Notes under the pieces: model-generated
What the model was told of the DNA's origin: nothing
Seen by the model: only the letters and a program-made list of their open reading frames with translations
Database searches by the model: none
Part shown: positions 1 through 12,027 of the stretch, in pieces
Layout of the letters: every line of letters starts with the position of its first letter
Numbering within the stretch: the first letter of the stretch is position 1
NCBI GenBank assembly: GCA_027943335.1
Contig: BSBK01001583.1
Coordinates: 625,001-689,000, forward strand
Reading direction: 5' to 3'
Length of the DNA: 64,000 nt
From: Chamaecyparis obtusa
Lineage: Eukaryota; Streptophyta; Pinopsida; Cupressales; Cupressaceae
Position numbers and translations under genes: made by a program

Positions 1-2781
1 CTTGGCATCATTTAATTTCTCACTCAAATAAGCAACAGGTTTACCTTCTTGGCTCATAACAGCTCCTATTGCAGTACCACTAGCATCACAATCTACTTGA
101 AACACCTTATTAAAATCTGGAAGTGCTAAAACAGGTTCTTCTGTAACTTTTTGTTTCAACAATTGAAAACTCTTTTCTGCCCCATTAGTCCACTTAAACT
201 CTTTTCTGTCCCCTCTCATTGTTTCAGTCAAGGGTCCACAAATACTACTAAAATTTTTGATAAACTTTCTATAAAAGCTAGCTAGACCATGAAAAGATCT
301 TACCTCAGTAGCACTCTTTGGAGTAGGCCATTCAAGGATAGCCTGTACCTTCTCTGGGTCCATTTTTAGACCTTCTCCTGAAACTACAAACCCCAAATAC
401 ACCAACTCTTTCTTCACAAAACTGCACTTCTTCAAATTAATCAACAATTTCTCTTCTCTCAGCTTCTCAAATACCATACGAATATGCATCATATGCTCCT
501 CCAATGTCTTACTAAAGATCAGAATATCATCTAGGTAAACAATGACAAACTTACCCAGAAATTCTTTTAGAACCTCGTTCATGAGCCGCATGAAAGTGCT
601 TGGTGCATTGGTTAGCCCAAAAGGCATGACTAACCACTCATACAGTCCTTCCTTTGTCTTGAAGGCAGTCTTCCATTCATCTCCTTCTCTGATTCGAATC
701 TGATGATATCCACTCTTCAGATCTATCTTTGAGAAATACACAGCTCCACTCAAACAGTCCATAATATCATCCATTCGTGGCAATGGAAACCTGTACTTGA
801 TTGTGATCTTGTTTATTGCCCTAGAATCTGTACACATCCTCCATTCTCCATTCTTCTTTGGTGCTAATACTACTGGTACAGCACAGGGACTTAGACTCTC
901 ACGGATCAATCCTTTCTGTAACAGTTCATGTACTTGTCTGTTCAACTCCTCACTTTCTGCAGGTGTCATTCTGTGTGCTACCTTATTCGGCAAACTCGCT
1001 CCTGGGATCAAGTCCATCTGATGACTGATCTTCCTAACTGGTGGTAATCCATCAGGCACGTTATCGAATACAATATCCTGAAACTCATTCAACAAATCTG
1101 CAACTTCTACAGGAACATCTTCTACTTCCTCTTTACCAGCTTTTGGAATTAAAGCAAAAAATACATGCTCATGCCTCATACCATCTAGGAAATTTCTTCC
1201 ATCAACAAAAGTTATCCTTGCATTACCACATACCTTCTCTTCAGTCTCCTTCAATGGTTTTAGCTTATGTCGCACTCCATCCTTTGTCAGGGAATAGGTA
1301 TTCGCACGGCCATCATGTACAGCACATCTGTCAAACTGCCATGGTCTACCCAACAACATATGACATGCATCCATAGATATGATATCACACAATACCTCAT
1401 CTTGGTATCCGCCAATCTTGAACTTCACCAGGCATTGTTCATTGACCATGACCTTGTGGTCATCCTGTACCCAGGCAATCCGATATGGATGTGGGTGTTT
1501 CTGTCTCTTGAGCTTCAACTTTGTCACCATCTCTTCTGACACCAAATTGTCAGTGCTTCCACTATCGATAATCACATCACAACATTTACCTTCACACTTG
1601 CACCTGGTGCGAAACAAGCTCCTCCTTTGCTCAGGTTCATTCTCACCACTCAACAGGACTCTTTTGTTAATCAACGTTTCTCCTCTTTCAGCATCTTCAG
1701 AATTTGATGATCTGGCATCTTCATCTACATGTGCAATTCTGGCCTGGCCTTCATTTCTCCTGTCTGTTCTGCCTTGGCGCTGAGGACATTCAAATGCCCT
1801 ATGACCTTCTTCTCCACAGTGAAAACATGTTCCACGGAAGCCACCTCTTCCAGATCCTTGTCCTCTTCCTCTTCCTCTTTGATCTCTATTATTCTGATCC
1901 TGGAAGTGATTGGAATTATTTCCTCGCTGATTCTGACTGCTACTAGCCTCATCCTTCTTTTTCGGATCTTCATTTCGGCCACCATATGACCGTCCACCAG
2001 ATCGTCCACTGCGACCTCTTCCGTTTTGTCTACTCTCAAACTTCTTGTTCAGCTTTTCCTCTACTTTTAGGGCAAACTGGTATGTCTCTTCAATACTGTT
2101 CATTCGAACCAGATTCAGCTCCTCCTGAATGCTTGGCCTTAACCCATTAAGGTATCGGGCAACTTTCTCCTTATTAGCTTCTGCATGGCCTGTTCTGATG
2201 AGAAGTCGATAGAACTCCTCTGTATACTCCTGAACAGATCTTCCTGCTTGCTTCAAACTCTGCATTTTCTTCAGTAGGTCAAGCTCATAATCAACAGGAA
2301 TGAACTGTCACTTCAATTTATCCACCATCCGATCCTATCTTGCGATTTTATCTTTCTCTCTTCTATTTCGCTCCAATTGAATTTCTTGCCACCAGATCTT
2401 CGCATGACCTTTCAGTTTGGCCTTCGCAAATTTGACCCTATCAGGATCCTCAACATCTTCGTACTCAAAATATTCCTCACATTCATTGATCCAGTCGATC
2501 AATTCCTCTGGGTTAAGATTTCCAGAAAATGTAGGAACCTCAATCTTAGGTCTTTTCCCAATCTTGGAAATTGCCCGAAAAAGTCTTTCTTCCTCCTGGT
2601 TCACAATTTCAACTTCTCCTTCTTGATATTTTTCTTCGGCTTCATCCTCGCTTTCGTCTCTGACATTAAGATTCATTCCTCTGTGAATCTCTTCTTGCAA
2701 TGCTCGCACTTGTCTTTGCAGCTCTCTAACCTCAGGTGTCACAGCACCAGCTCTTCCGCCACGTTCTCTTCATGGAGGCAT
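1..2781 (-). pseudogene. Ty3/gypsy gag-pol polyprotein, 3' end off window
   Basis: One minus-strand frame runs from a start codon at 2779-2781 to the window edge. It encodes a capsid-type Gag with an acidic N-terminus, then a basic G/R-rich stretch with a CCHC knuckle (CFHCGEEGHRAFEC, 1786-1827), an aspartic protease with IIDSGSTDN (DSGST at 1552-1566), reverse transcriptase with the VYLDD active site (YLDD at 526-537) and the start of RNase H (VDCDASGTAIG, near 70-110). The frame is broken only inside Gag, by TGA at 2770-2772 (codon 4), TAG at 2335-2337 and TGA at 2308-2310. From 2307 to base 1 I read no stop. All visible pol catalytic motifs are intact, so this is a young or recently disabled copy. 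The related E1 element (38626-43301) has the same domain order. Confidence 0.92.
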
Positions 2782-2868
2782 TTTCGCGATGCGCGCTGAA
2801 ACCCTAGCCACGGTCCTGGTGCAAACTACCTCATAGTCGGCGATCTGTTTACACACTCAAGAACTCCT

Positions 2869-2880
2869 GCTCTGATACCA
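2869..2880 (-). other. Primer-binding site of E0 (initiator tRNA-Met)
   Basis: On the minus strand this reads TGGTATCAGAGC, complementary to the 3' end of plant initiator tRNA-Met. It starts two bases inside the 5' LTR end, as expected for an LTR retrotransposon. Confidence 0.93.
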
Positions 2881-2882
2881 CT

Positions 2883-3743
2883 TGATGAAGGGTGCTCCCC
2901 TTAATACCACAAACACATAACAGAAATAGAGAAACAACAACAATATGCAAGAACAGAAAATTGGCTTCTTATTATCTCCACAAATGTGGAATTACAAACT
3001 TTCAGAATTACAATATGCAAAGCCACATGGGCATTCCCTTACAATATTCTGTAGGACAAAGCCTCGAATCAATACCCAGATCTACTACCCAAAACTATTC
3101 TGAACTGCCTAAGACAATAATATAGCCTTCCTTATATAGGCAATTTTCCACCGCCTGGGAAGGTTCCAGAATTTTAGCCAATAAGGCCGACCAAACTTAG
3201 AATTATTTTTATTTTACATTTCATTACATCATAGTCGGCTCAAAATAAATTTTGAAACCCGAACAGAAATTTTGAAGAAAAATTATTTTCCGCCATTTCG
3301 GGTGACCCAACTTCCGAAGACCATAAGTCATCACCAGTTGACCCGATTGACTATTGTAACCCCATTTCGGAAAGGGCGCGAGGAGCTCTACAACTTCTAA
3401 ATTAAGCAAGCTTCATTCAGCCCAAAATTTGACCTCATCCGGGGCCTCTAAAGCCTTCAAAACTGAGTTCAAAGTTTCTGTCCCCTGCTGCCAATACCGA
3501 AAATCTTCAATATCTTCCAATATACACTTGATCTGGCAATGAAACTTTACTGGCAGACTTATATGACCAAAATGAACCTCCAAGAAAGAAATCAGATCAT
3601 TCTGAGCACATACGAAAATTACCAAAAATAGTAACTTTCCATAAATAACAGCTCTGCACAAAATAGCCCTTATTGAATTCAAAAAATAGAAATGTTTTTG
3701 GGTGATGCAAGATTGCTCTTACACCCAGGATGCTCCTGCATCA
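2883..3743 (-). repeat. 5' LTR of E0
   Basis: This 861-base LTR begins TGATGCAGGAGC and ends CATCA on the minus strand. A TATATAAGG box reads on the minus strand near 3130-3140, in the right place for the element promoter upstream of gag. Several short minus-strand ORFs here (3224-3409, 3413-3682) have no recognisable domain and are treated as chance. Confidence 0.87.
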
Positions 3744-4466
3744 TCTTTTCTTTTTGAATAGTGTTCATGTTATCATCAAATTGCTTCAACATGATTTCAC
3801 ACAAATCAATCGTCATATACTTCTTGACAATTTTGTATGCTATATCCACAACTCCACATGGTACACTATTCATTTAGGAAGATTGGAAGATTCAATATGA
3901 TATAAAATTTCATGTGAATTTGAGTTCATGGTCTTCCATAGTAGATAACTTAAAACCTCTTCCACCCTATTTGGTTTGTGTTGAAGTTCACATAGCTTGT
4001 TCTTGTTAGGCTGCTTAGTTTCCTTTGGTTTGTCATCGATTGGGTATCCCATCAAAATATGTAGAACATCCTTAGTTATTTTGACTGGTTCATCTAGCCA
4101 CATAAATTGATCATGGAATCAACTTAACATGATTCTTATCCACTCAATCTTGAATACTCTCAAAATATGAAAGGGATGCATTAAAACCTTAGTCTCTAGG
4201 TGGATGTGTTCATACTTCAACTTCTCATTATCACACCAGCTCTGGAAAGATGTAATGATGTCCTCTTGATAAATCTCTTTAATTTTATAGTGAATGAAAG
4301 AACAAATGTATTCAATCAAGAAAACTCTTTTAGGGTTGACATGATCAACCTTTTCAACAACAACATGATTTTGTACCTTAGGTGGCATAATTTTGGATGT
4401 ATTATAGCTTGATAGAAGTAGGGTTTCATGTGAAACAACTCGGTAGTGTTTCCAAAAGTAGGGCAC
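3744..4466 (-). pseudogene. ORF2 of element C, truncated by E0
   Basis: Three minus-strand pieces (4466-4119, 4103-3870 and 3873-3744) make one broken reading frame of unknown function. It resembles ORF2 of element B (58669-61154): WLDEPVKITKDVLHILMGYP here matches WLEDRVIDITSDLIHEITGL there, and DIAYKIVKKYMTIDLCEIML matches HIAYLMCVDKVLVDMCEILR. Similarity ends at TIQKEK, where E0's LTR begins. The general pattern of a charged region, an I-T-x-D/E-x-(I/L) helix and a hydrophobic-cysteine helix recalls plant proteins linked to transposons, but I could not assign a named family. No RT, IN or protease motif is present. Confidence 0.7.
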
Positions 4467-4879
4467 ACACTAAAAATCACTCAAATACACTCAATGGTGC
4501 TTAGATCTATTTAGAATTACCTCAACAATCACTCAAATTATCCTCAGATGAATCAACTCTACAATGTGCTTAAATGCTCTTTGAAAATGTTAGCTGAAAA
4601 TGACTAACAAATTGACCTCTATTTATACATTTTCATCGATTAGGGTTTCCAATGGATAGTTATTTTAGCAATTAATGTTGTCACCAACTCACCTTTTCAA
4701 ATTATACTTCTTTTACTAAATGAAACAAGATAACATTGTCTTTCACTAATCAAACATGAAATGTTAACTTCACAATATATATCCAAATGCATCTAAATAT
4801 GCTTATATGGATCTTTGCACAAATGTTAGGAACTGATTTATGATTGAAATTTAACTAATAGTTCCTATTCATACCTTTA
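4467..4879 (-). other. Non-coding spacer between gag and ORF2 of element C
   Basis: AT-rich with no reading frame of note. Its length and place match the spacer at 58249-58668 in element B. Confidence 0.5.
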
Positions 4880-6420
4880 ATTGATTAGGTGAAGATAGGT
4901 ACACCTGATCCAGAGGATGAGGTCCCATTGACCATTCCAGATTATGTTCCATCATCTAGAGACTTCCTTTTCCATATTTTATTCATTTGGTCTCTTATTT
5001 ATTCAACATTCACTTGTACTATTTCATTTCTATTTTCCTCAGTTGGAGCTTTTCCTTGGTACTTGCAATCTTTGGCTAGGTGATGTACCTTATGACATTG
5101 AAAACATGTCATTCAAGGAGTTCTCCATGATCTTCTGTTATTTCCACCATACATCAGAATTTAATTTGCTTCTATGTGTCCATATCTCCAACATTTTGTA
5201 CATGAAATTATTGTGTTGTAGTCCCATGGTATTGTTGAGCCTTGTCAATTGTTTGATGTATTTCGTCAGTTAGGTACCCATTTAACATTGTTTCTTTATG
5301 ACCTGCAATCTTTAGATTTATGACCATATCTATTGCAAGTATTGTCGTAACCATTTAATTTGTCTTTGTATTTTTAGCAATCCTTGATCTACACTCAAAT
5401 GATTGATGTCCATACTTATTGCAATTATAAAAATAACCATCAAATTTAGGAATTCTTGGTTGTTTGCCTCTTTTTCTCCTGTAGATATTAGTTCTATGTC
5501 CAAGTTTCCCACAATGATAGAAAATTGGCTTCTTTTTCTTCAGTGGGGTAGTAGTATCTCAATTGGCAGCCTAGTTTGAGGACTCTCCCTTCTCGATAGT
5601 GTTGTTTTTAGTGAAGACAAGTCCATTTTTATCTCTTGGTTGTATCTATAAATTGTTAATCCAAAATCCTTAATGTTTCTTCATTCCATTTTAGTACTTC
5701 ATTTTCTTCCTTTTTTAATTTCAGTTCTCTTGTCAATCTTTCAACCTCAGACCCTAATTCTTGATTCTCAGATTCCTTTTTGGTTGTCTCCTAATTTGCA
5801 TTCATCAGTTAGTTGGTCATAGCATAGTGTTTTTGTGTCTTTCTCACGATCTCATCATCCTTTTCAATTAGTCTTGCCTCAACTTGCCTCTTGTATTCTT
5901 TTGTCATTATTTTTAAATCTTCAACTGATCTTTTTGATTCAAGTATTTCACCCTTTCTAATACCTTGTGTCTCTTGATCTTTCTTTATTAGTCAAATCTA
6001 TTAGATTTCCACAATCCATGTATAATACAAATCAATTTCTAGATTTGATTGTGTAAAGTTTTTTTACCATCAACATTTCGAATCATACTACATGAGCCAT
6101 CATCAGGATGCTAGAGAGAAATAATAACAAAAGATGTGAGTGCTTTATTCTTTTCCATCAGTTATGCAATAGTTGTTTTAGATTCATCATTCAAAATCCC
6201 TTCAGATGATGTCTCAAGTATCTCAACATGTTCTTGTGTAGATTTCAACTCATCAAATAAATGCTTTCTTACTCTCAATGAATTTTCAAATTTCCTTTTT
6301 AGATCATCAATCATCTCATCTGTATTTTCCAATTCAAACTTAATATTATAAATCTACTTAGCTTCCTTATAACTTTCCATTTCTATGATCTTTTCACTCT
6401 CAAGTGGTTAAACCTTTATC
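4880..6420 (-). pseudogene. Multi-zinc-knuckle gag of element C
   Basis: The minus strand first encodes a Lys/Glu/Leu-rich, coiled-coil-like region (about 6400-5600), then five CCHC-like knuckles. The best is CFQCHKVHHLAKDC near 5061-5108. Others are CTKCWRYGH near 5165-5210, TCNRYGHKSKDC near 5290-5345, YNCNKYGHQSFEC near 5385-5440, and YHCGKLGHRTNIY near 5475-5520. Several Cys positions are now Tyr or another residue, and stops interrupt the frame. CCHC knuckles bind retroelement RNA; having four or five is unusual for Copia/gypsy Gag, which normally has one. Gag of element B has the same layout, so the two are family relatives. Confidence 0.75.
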
Positions 6421-6432
6421 TCAAGTGTTCAA

Positions 6433-6444
6433 GCTCTGATACCA
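6433..6444 (-). other. Primer-binding site of element C (initiator tRNA-Met)
   Basis: Minus strand reads TGGTATCAGAGC, two bases from the LTR start at 6447. Confidence 0.9.
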
Positions 6445-6446
6445 AT

Positions 6447-7680
6447 TGTTGGATTTATAATGGAAATTTAAGTACTAAGAGAGGAGGGGTGAATCAGTAC
6501 TGTAAAATTTTTTATCAACCTTTGTTAACTTGATTTGTATTTCTATCATATATTATGATAATTTACCAAATTGAAACCTTTGCATGTAACATCATAAAAC
6601 ATAGAAGTCAAAACATGAAAACATAACTCATAACATAATTATTTTTGGTCTCGTAGAAACCCTTGGTGAAAGGGAAAAACTACGGTGGGGATGGCACCCA
6701 CAATCCTTCACTACTATAGTGAAAAGGTTGCTCGGTTAGAGCTATAATATTTAGCTACTTCTAATAGTTTACCTTGCTAGGAGTACAAAAAGGCTTATGC
6801 AGTCTACCTTGGTAAAGGATTTTACAATCTCTAATCTAAGAGATGTACCCTCTTAAAGGATTTACAAAATAAGACCTATTAGGGCCTACCCAATAATGGG
6901 ATTTAACAATTATGAATACAATACAAATTAGTAATATTTTATGTCTATAATAATACATCAAGAAATGTTGTTCAGACTCACTATACTCAATAACATCTTT
7001 ACCTCATTCTATGCTTTAGTTTCCTTCACTCAAAATTTAGTGTCTGTACTCTATAGCCTCAAATCTGATTCACCTTCTCAGTTGTTATCTAAATTCTCTA
7101 TACTCAGTAACCTTAATCATCTTCACATCACCATCACATAATATTTTCATCCTTCACATTATTCTTCTCTCTCTCTCTCTCTACACTATTCTGATCTTCA
7201 CATCCTATTCTTTATATACTTAATCTAGAAGTGGTGGAAATATTCTAGATTCTTCTCCTTAAATAGTGGTCACTTTGGTTTCATTTCCAATGTATATATT
7301 CCTTTTGTTTAGATTGTTGGATCTACCTTTTAATCATGGGAAATCATATTTTTTTACATTTCCATTGTTTTACCAAATGATCTTCTTGAAATTAGTAAAA
7401 TGTTTTATGCTCGGTGTCCAGATTCAATGTATCTATCATAATCTATTATGCCAGCCTGTGTTACTCGATAACATGTGCTTCTTGAATTAGTAACTTCCAT
7501 GCACTACTCGGTGCCTTCCTTACTCTTCTCAATGTCGGCCACTCATTTCCTTTTACTGAAATTTTCTCTTCCTTTACTGATTCCTCTATTTACTTTATCG
7601 AATGAGTCCTATGACTCCTTTCACCAACTGAATTTAACTCTCCAATATGACTTTAACAAAAATAATGACAAAAAAATAAC
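6447..7680 (-). repeat. 5' LTR of element C (far end approximate)
   Basis: The LTR ends in CCAACA on the minus strand next to the primer-binding site. Near that end, AGTACT arms (6471-6476 and 6496-6501) flank a C-rich loop (minus strand GATTCACCCCTCCTCTCTT), the same hairpin plan seen in elements A and B. A short CT microsatellite lies at 7164-7182. The outer end is set roughly where Copia protease-like sequence of the next fragment begins (7693). Confidence 0.62.
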
Positions 7681-7692
7681 TCTTTAGGAGTA

Positions 7693-8063
7693 TCACATAT
7701 TATAGGAGATAAAATAAGATTTATCAAATTTGAAGATTATGATGGAGGAGTAATAAAATTTGTAGGAGAAGGAAGAGCACAAATCAAAGGTATTGGAACC
7801 ATTTCAATTGATGGTAAGCATAGAAAAGATGATGTTTACTATCTTGGAGGTTTGAAACATAATCTATTAAGTGTTAGCCAAATGTACAAGAAGGGTTAAG
7901 AAGTTATGTTCAAGAGTGATGATTGTATTATTAGAAAGAAACAAAATGGTAAAAGGATTGCTAAAGATTTTAGGGCTGCTTGAAATATCTATTATATTGA
8001 AGACAAATATTAGAACCTTTGTTTTATAACTCAATACAATTGGAGATGGGGACATATAGTTGA
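7693..8063 (+). pseudogene. Copia protease/pre-integrase fragment
   Basis: Plus-strand reading gives SHIIGDKIRF, then DYDGG, IKGIGTISIDGK, DDVYYLGGLKHNLLS. This matches, almost phrase by phrase, the region after the protease active site in Copia element A (NYDGG, IKGIGSITLDGK, TDDVYFVDGLRHNLLS; near 32760-32900). The catalytic Asp-Ser-Gly segment is upstream of the break and missing, and stops occur at about 7899 and 7981. It is a detached, decayed piece of a Copia polyprotein. Confidence 0.8.
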
Positions 8064-8159
8064 AATGGAACTTAATCAAGAAAAGGTGGATTCTTCTTTG
8101 ATTTATGAAAGAAAGGTTGAATCAGTTGATCCTATGGAAGTTGCATGGATCATGGTACA

Positions 8160-9060
8160 TTAGAAGTAAGAAGAGGATAAAAGAATATAATAGATCAAAA
8201 GAAGATAGATATAATAGATCAAGATAAAAAAGACATGATAGATCAAGAAAAGATAGATATGGAAGATCAGAAGAAGTAAGAAGGATATAGTTGACCACAT
8301 ATAGATGGACATAAAAGACTAGAAGTAGGTAGAAGGAAAAATTACATGGTACACTAAAAGTAGTTGGAAGTTAAGAAAAAACTTGTAGAGTTGAAGCATG
8401 TAGGAGACAAAAAGAATATGGTAGACCAAAAGCTATTGGAAGTTAAAAAGAAAGTGATAGATTAGAAATAGGTGAAGAAAACAAATAATTTGGTGCATGC
8501 ATAGGGAAAAAAGTGGATGATAAGTCAAATATATTATCCTATTCATTCTAGGTACTCCTCTTTTGACGATATCTATTATTCTTGCAATAAAATAGGACAT
8601 AGAGTTAATAAGTGTAGAAGTCTAAAGAGTAGATACATTTTTAATAGAAGATGCTATTATTGCAAAAAAATAGCGCATAAAGAAGTTCAGTGAAAATGTA
8701 GAATAACCTTCAATAGGATGAATCTAAATAAAGATGTCAAAAAAATTAATGGATATTTCTTTAGTTGCATGGATATGGTCATAGAAAGGTTGAATGCAGT
8801 ATGATTATCAATGTCAAAAATAATGAAGTTGCTAATTTGAAAAAGGATGGACTGTACTTTTATAAATGTAACTTGGCATGACATATTGCAAGGTTTTCTA
8901 AAGATGGGATAGTTTGATATAAATTTAATATGATTGGACATACTACAAAGTTCTACAAAAATATGGAAAAATAGGATGATTGTTTTAGGATTGCAAAAGA
9001 TTCAAAAGAAAAGAATAGAATACTTCTGATATGGAACAAAGAATATGAGTCTAATGATGG
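8160..9060 (+). pseudogene. Degenerate Arg/Lys-rich and zinc-knuckle gag remnant
   Basis: From 8160 to about 8500 the strand is purine-rich with imperfect repeats of about 20 bases encoding R-S-K/R-x-D-R-Y-like motifs. From 8573 onward knuckle-like sequences appear in shifting frames: SCNKIGHRVNKC (8573-8620), CYYCKKIAH (8650-8700) and a weak third near 8860-8905. Frames are interrupted by many stops. This resembles the Gag C-terminus of elements B and C rather than element A. It lies downstream of a protease fragment, the reverse of normal order, so two elements were probably joined by rearrangement. Confidence 0.5.
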
Positions 9061-9408
9061 TCCAACATTGATTCCAAATATTGTTTATTCCTCTATTAAA
9101 TGATTAAGAATAAAAGGTTTAAGGTGGAGTTTTTATATGAATTTATTTTCCCCCTCAAGGCTGGATGTTGGGTATTCTCTCAACATGACAATAAGGAACA
9201 CATTTTTTTCCCGGGGGTAAGGTTTGTGTTTTGTGGTCTAGAAAGATAACTGTTTAGTTATGTAAATAGTGTAATATTTATTTGGTTATTTTTTTGTTTG
9301 AGTTGCATTCAAATGTGATTTGGAGACATGATATGTTTATTGGTTCTCAAATTAAGATAAAATTAAATGACTTTGATAATAGTGCTATGAATTGTAGAAG
9401 CTTTCTTG
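9061..9408. other. Left flank of the CACTA element, no gene seen
   Basis: AT-rich sequence with no supported coding region. It ends in TTG at 9406-9408, the left copy of the CACTA target duplication, and was once contiguous with 28630 onward. Confidence 0.6.
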
Positions 9409-9660
9409 CACTAGTACATTTTGGCAAATATGTGACTACATGACTAAAATTTTTAGTCACATGACTAAAACTGATCATGTTCTACTAATTTTTTGGACTT
9501 CACAAGTATAAATGACTAAATATATGACTAATTTGGTTATCTAATAAAATCACAAGGTTAGACAAATAAAAATGACTAAAAATGACCAAATACATGACTA
9601 AATACATGACTAAATAATTAGTCACGAATAATTAGTCACCTAAACAAAAAATGCATGAAT
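9409..9660 (+). repeat. Left terminal inverted repeat and subterminal repeats of the CACTA element
   Basis: The first 10 bases (CACTAGTACA) match the right end exactly and similarity continues imperfectly for about 10 more. Up to about 9660, copies of atgactaaa/tttagtcat recur at short spacing in both orientations. Confidence 0.88.
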
Positions 9661-12027
9661 AAATAAATTACTAAGTAATAGCTAACTACTCTCTATTTTT
9701 GTTGGCACTATTCATGTTGTTAATATAACTCCAAACTTTAGGCCAAGACTAACCTAGATTATTTTTATTTTTTCATGATCAATATTATCACATAGTAGTT
9801 TTCACCATTATATATTTGATTTTTCTCTCTCTTAATTTCTTTTATTTGTAATTATGACTAACCAACTGGACACTACCTCTAGTTGCAAATCATATGATTC
9901 ATTATATTTTGGTTCATACATTGTATCCTCGAGTTCAAATATGACATGTATTTAATAAATTTGTTTGAACTTATTAAAATCTATATCTCATTTTCTTTTG
10001 TGATGGAAAATTCTTTGTGTTTAGTGAATATTTGATAATATTACAAAATTAAATAGAATGATTAAATTTTAAATGAATCATTGAAAATTTATTTTTCAAA
10101 ATAATTTGATTAGTTTTTTTTTTAAATGAACCATCTTTAAATTGTAGCTAAGATTAGGGTTAATATAAGCTAAGGTTAAAATTAGAAGATAATGTTTAAG
10201 TTACGCTTAGGTTTGAAGCTGAATTCGAGCTTTTTTAAATTTATATTTGAAGTAGTTTAAGACATTTCTTTGAGAGAAAAATAATAATTTATCTTTAACA
10301 CTTAAATTACTATTTTAATCATTTTATATAAAAAATAAAAAATATTTGAATTGTCTTAAATTAAAAATTAAGAAGAGAAATGCTAATTTTCCAATTGGCG
10401 GCAACGGTAGAGGGATGGGGGGAAGTGAATATTTGACATGTTTTTGATAATTTTTATTTGGGTTTGTAGGTTTTATGAATATTGGTGAGCGGTGGATCGA
10501 GAGGGAAAAAATTGACCAATTCTTTCATTTCATTTTGCAATTCACTTTGTCTATAGGGTACCCGTGGTGGCCACAGAGACTAGGGAAAATCTAAAGGTTT
10601 TGATTTTTCTTTGTGACCATGGGTTCTACATCATCCCTGGTAAGTTCTTCATTTTGTAGATAAAATCCTCCCTTGAGCTCCATATTGTATGAAGAAATGC
10701 GTAAAACACTCTATTTTCATTTCATGATCGAGCTCTCCTTATGCATGTCATGATTTCTTATGATGGTGATTGGTTCTTTTCATTCACTATATGGAATTTG
10801 AAGGATCGAAAATATGTTTGATATATGGCTCTATTGTCCCATATTGGCATATATGAAGATTTTCAAAAAAAATATTTGAACTCAATGTATTTTCATATTC
10901 CCATTATGGATGCAGGGTTTCATGGATATTTGTGAAGATTAAAACCTAGGGTTTGAGCTTTATTTACATGCTTCATGAAGACTTCAAAACCATACAAACT
11001 TCACATGGACACCATTTCCGTAATTTTTTTTATGGAAAAAAAACAAATCTTTTCGAGCATTTAACCTACATTTTATCAATGCTAGTACATGGGAGTCAAG
11101 TCATTAGACCTTGCAATTACTTGGGAGTTAAAAACAATTGCATGCACTCAATGAATCACCATGTTTGCAATCTATGGTTTAAACTTTAAAGTACTTATTA
11201 ACCATGAGTAGTATAGAAAATAACTAGTGTACATCCTGAGCTTGCTTCTCTTGCAACCTGTAGAATTTTTTTTGTCTGAAGCATAGCTATTATAGTTAAA
11301 ATCTCATCACTACAACCTAGATCCACACTGGAAAGGAGCATTTTTTATGGAGGGTCTAATGGAAATTCTGCCATCTTCCTTCCAAGCGTAGTTAGGAGTG
11401 GCTCTTAGTTGTTGACCATCATATTGTAAATTCAACTCTTATTGTAAAATTTTGGAGGTAACCCTCTTGAAGTGGCTCTGCTCTATAATTATCCATTCTT
11501 CTCTTATTTCACTATTATTTTACAGATCTAATTTATTATGTTCTGGTCAATTAATTAGTATACCTTTCTGCCATTATGATCTTGTGGAGTTGGTATAAAT
11601 ATTGATGTATATCTACTTCTGAGATAACTGAATTAAAATTATTGATGTGTATCAGCTAGATGGAATGAGTGCTAAATGCTTCATTCATTCACAAGAGATG
11701 GGTTACCTGCCAAGAAGTCTCATTGCTTCACCTCTGTGAGCATCACCTAGATGCAATGAGTGCTAAATGTTTCATTCATTCACACAAGAGATGGGTTCTT
11801 GTGAACTAGTACTAATGAAACTAGTTCATGTGCCAAATACCAAATAACAGAGTTGCTGCTTAATGAGATAGTTGTTTCGATTATCCTAGGAACCGAGCTT
11901 GTGTTTTGATTATTGTTATTTTTTAATTATATATTATATGCTCTATTTTGTTTGATGTTCCATTAGTGTTGCATTCAAGAAAATTCCAGAATGACATTGC
12001 ATTTGATTTTAATGAGCAAGATTCAAA
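9661..12027. other. CACTA interior, left part, no gene identified
   Basis: AT-rich. No reading frame with a recognised domain on either strand. The stretch around 10380-10660 is less AT-rich and includes a short ATG frame followed by a good splice donor (near 10619-10650), which could be the start of a transposon gene, but no downstream exon could be joined to it. Confidence 0.4.
11651..11796. repeat. Two-copy tandem repeat of about 90 bases
   Basis: A block starting near 11651 (ATCAGCTAGATGGAATGAG) recurs near 11741 as ATCACCTAGATGCAATGAG. Both continue with gtgctaaatg and attcattcaca and end in agagatgggtt. No coding meaning seen. Confidence 0.6.

Larger units (their letters stand above)
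1..3743 (-). mobile_element. Ty3/gypsy LTR retrotransposon E0 (5' part)
   Basis: Read on the minus strand, the order is LTR (2883-3743), primer-binding site (2869-2880), gag, zinc knuckle, protease, reverse transcriptase and the start of RNase H, leaving the window at base 1. The LTR begins TGATGCAGG and ends CATCA on the minus strand. It interrupts the second ORF of element C at 3743/3744: the alignment of that ORF with its relative in element B stops exactly there, and the adjoining five bases (tcttt, 3744-3748) are the expected left copy of a target duplication. The 3' LTR lies outside the window. Confidence 0.93.
3744..7680 (-). mobile_element. LTR retroelement C: gag plus unidentified ORF2, no pol seen
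   Basis: Minus-strand order: LTR (6447 to about 7680), primer-binding site (6433-6444), coiled-coil and multi-zinc-knuckle gag (6420-4880), a 0.4-kb spacer, and ORF2 (4466-3744), where E0 is inserted. The same order and spacing occur in element B (55855-61154). No reverse transcriptase, integrase or RNase H motif is present in the retained part; the rest lies beyond E0 and outside the window. The far LTR end could not be fixed because no partner LTR is present. Confidence 0.75.

Noticed and set aside
1725..2039. Minus-strand acidic/basic ORF
   Set aside because: Out-of-frame shadow of E0 gag-pol, whose true frame here encodes the zinc knuckle and the start of protease.
3224..3682. Two minus-strand ORFs with plausible amino-acid composition
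   Set aside because: They lie within the E0 LTR and show no domain or second copy.
6433..6444. tRNA-like 3' end sequences (also at 2869, 31593, 43389, 56879)
   Set aside because: Each is a 12-base primer-binding site beside an LTR; no cloverleaf is present. No tRNA or rRNA gene was found in the window.
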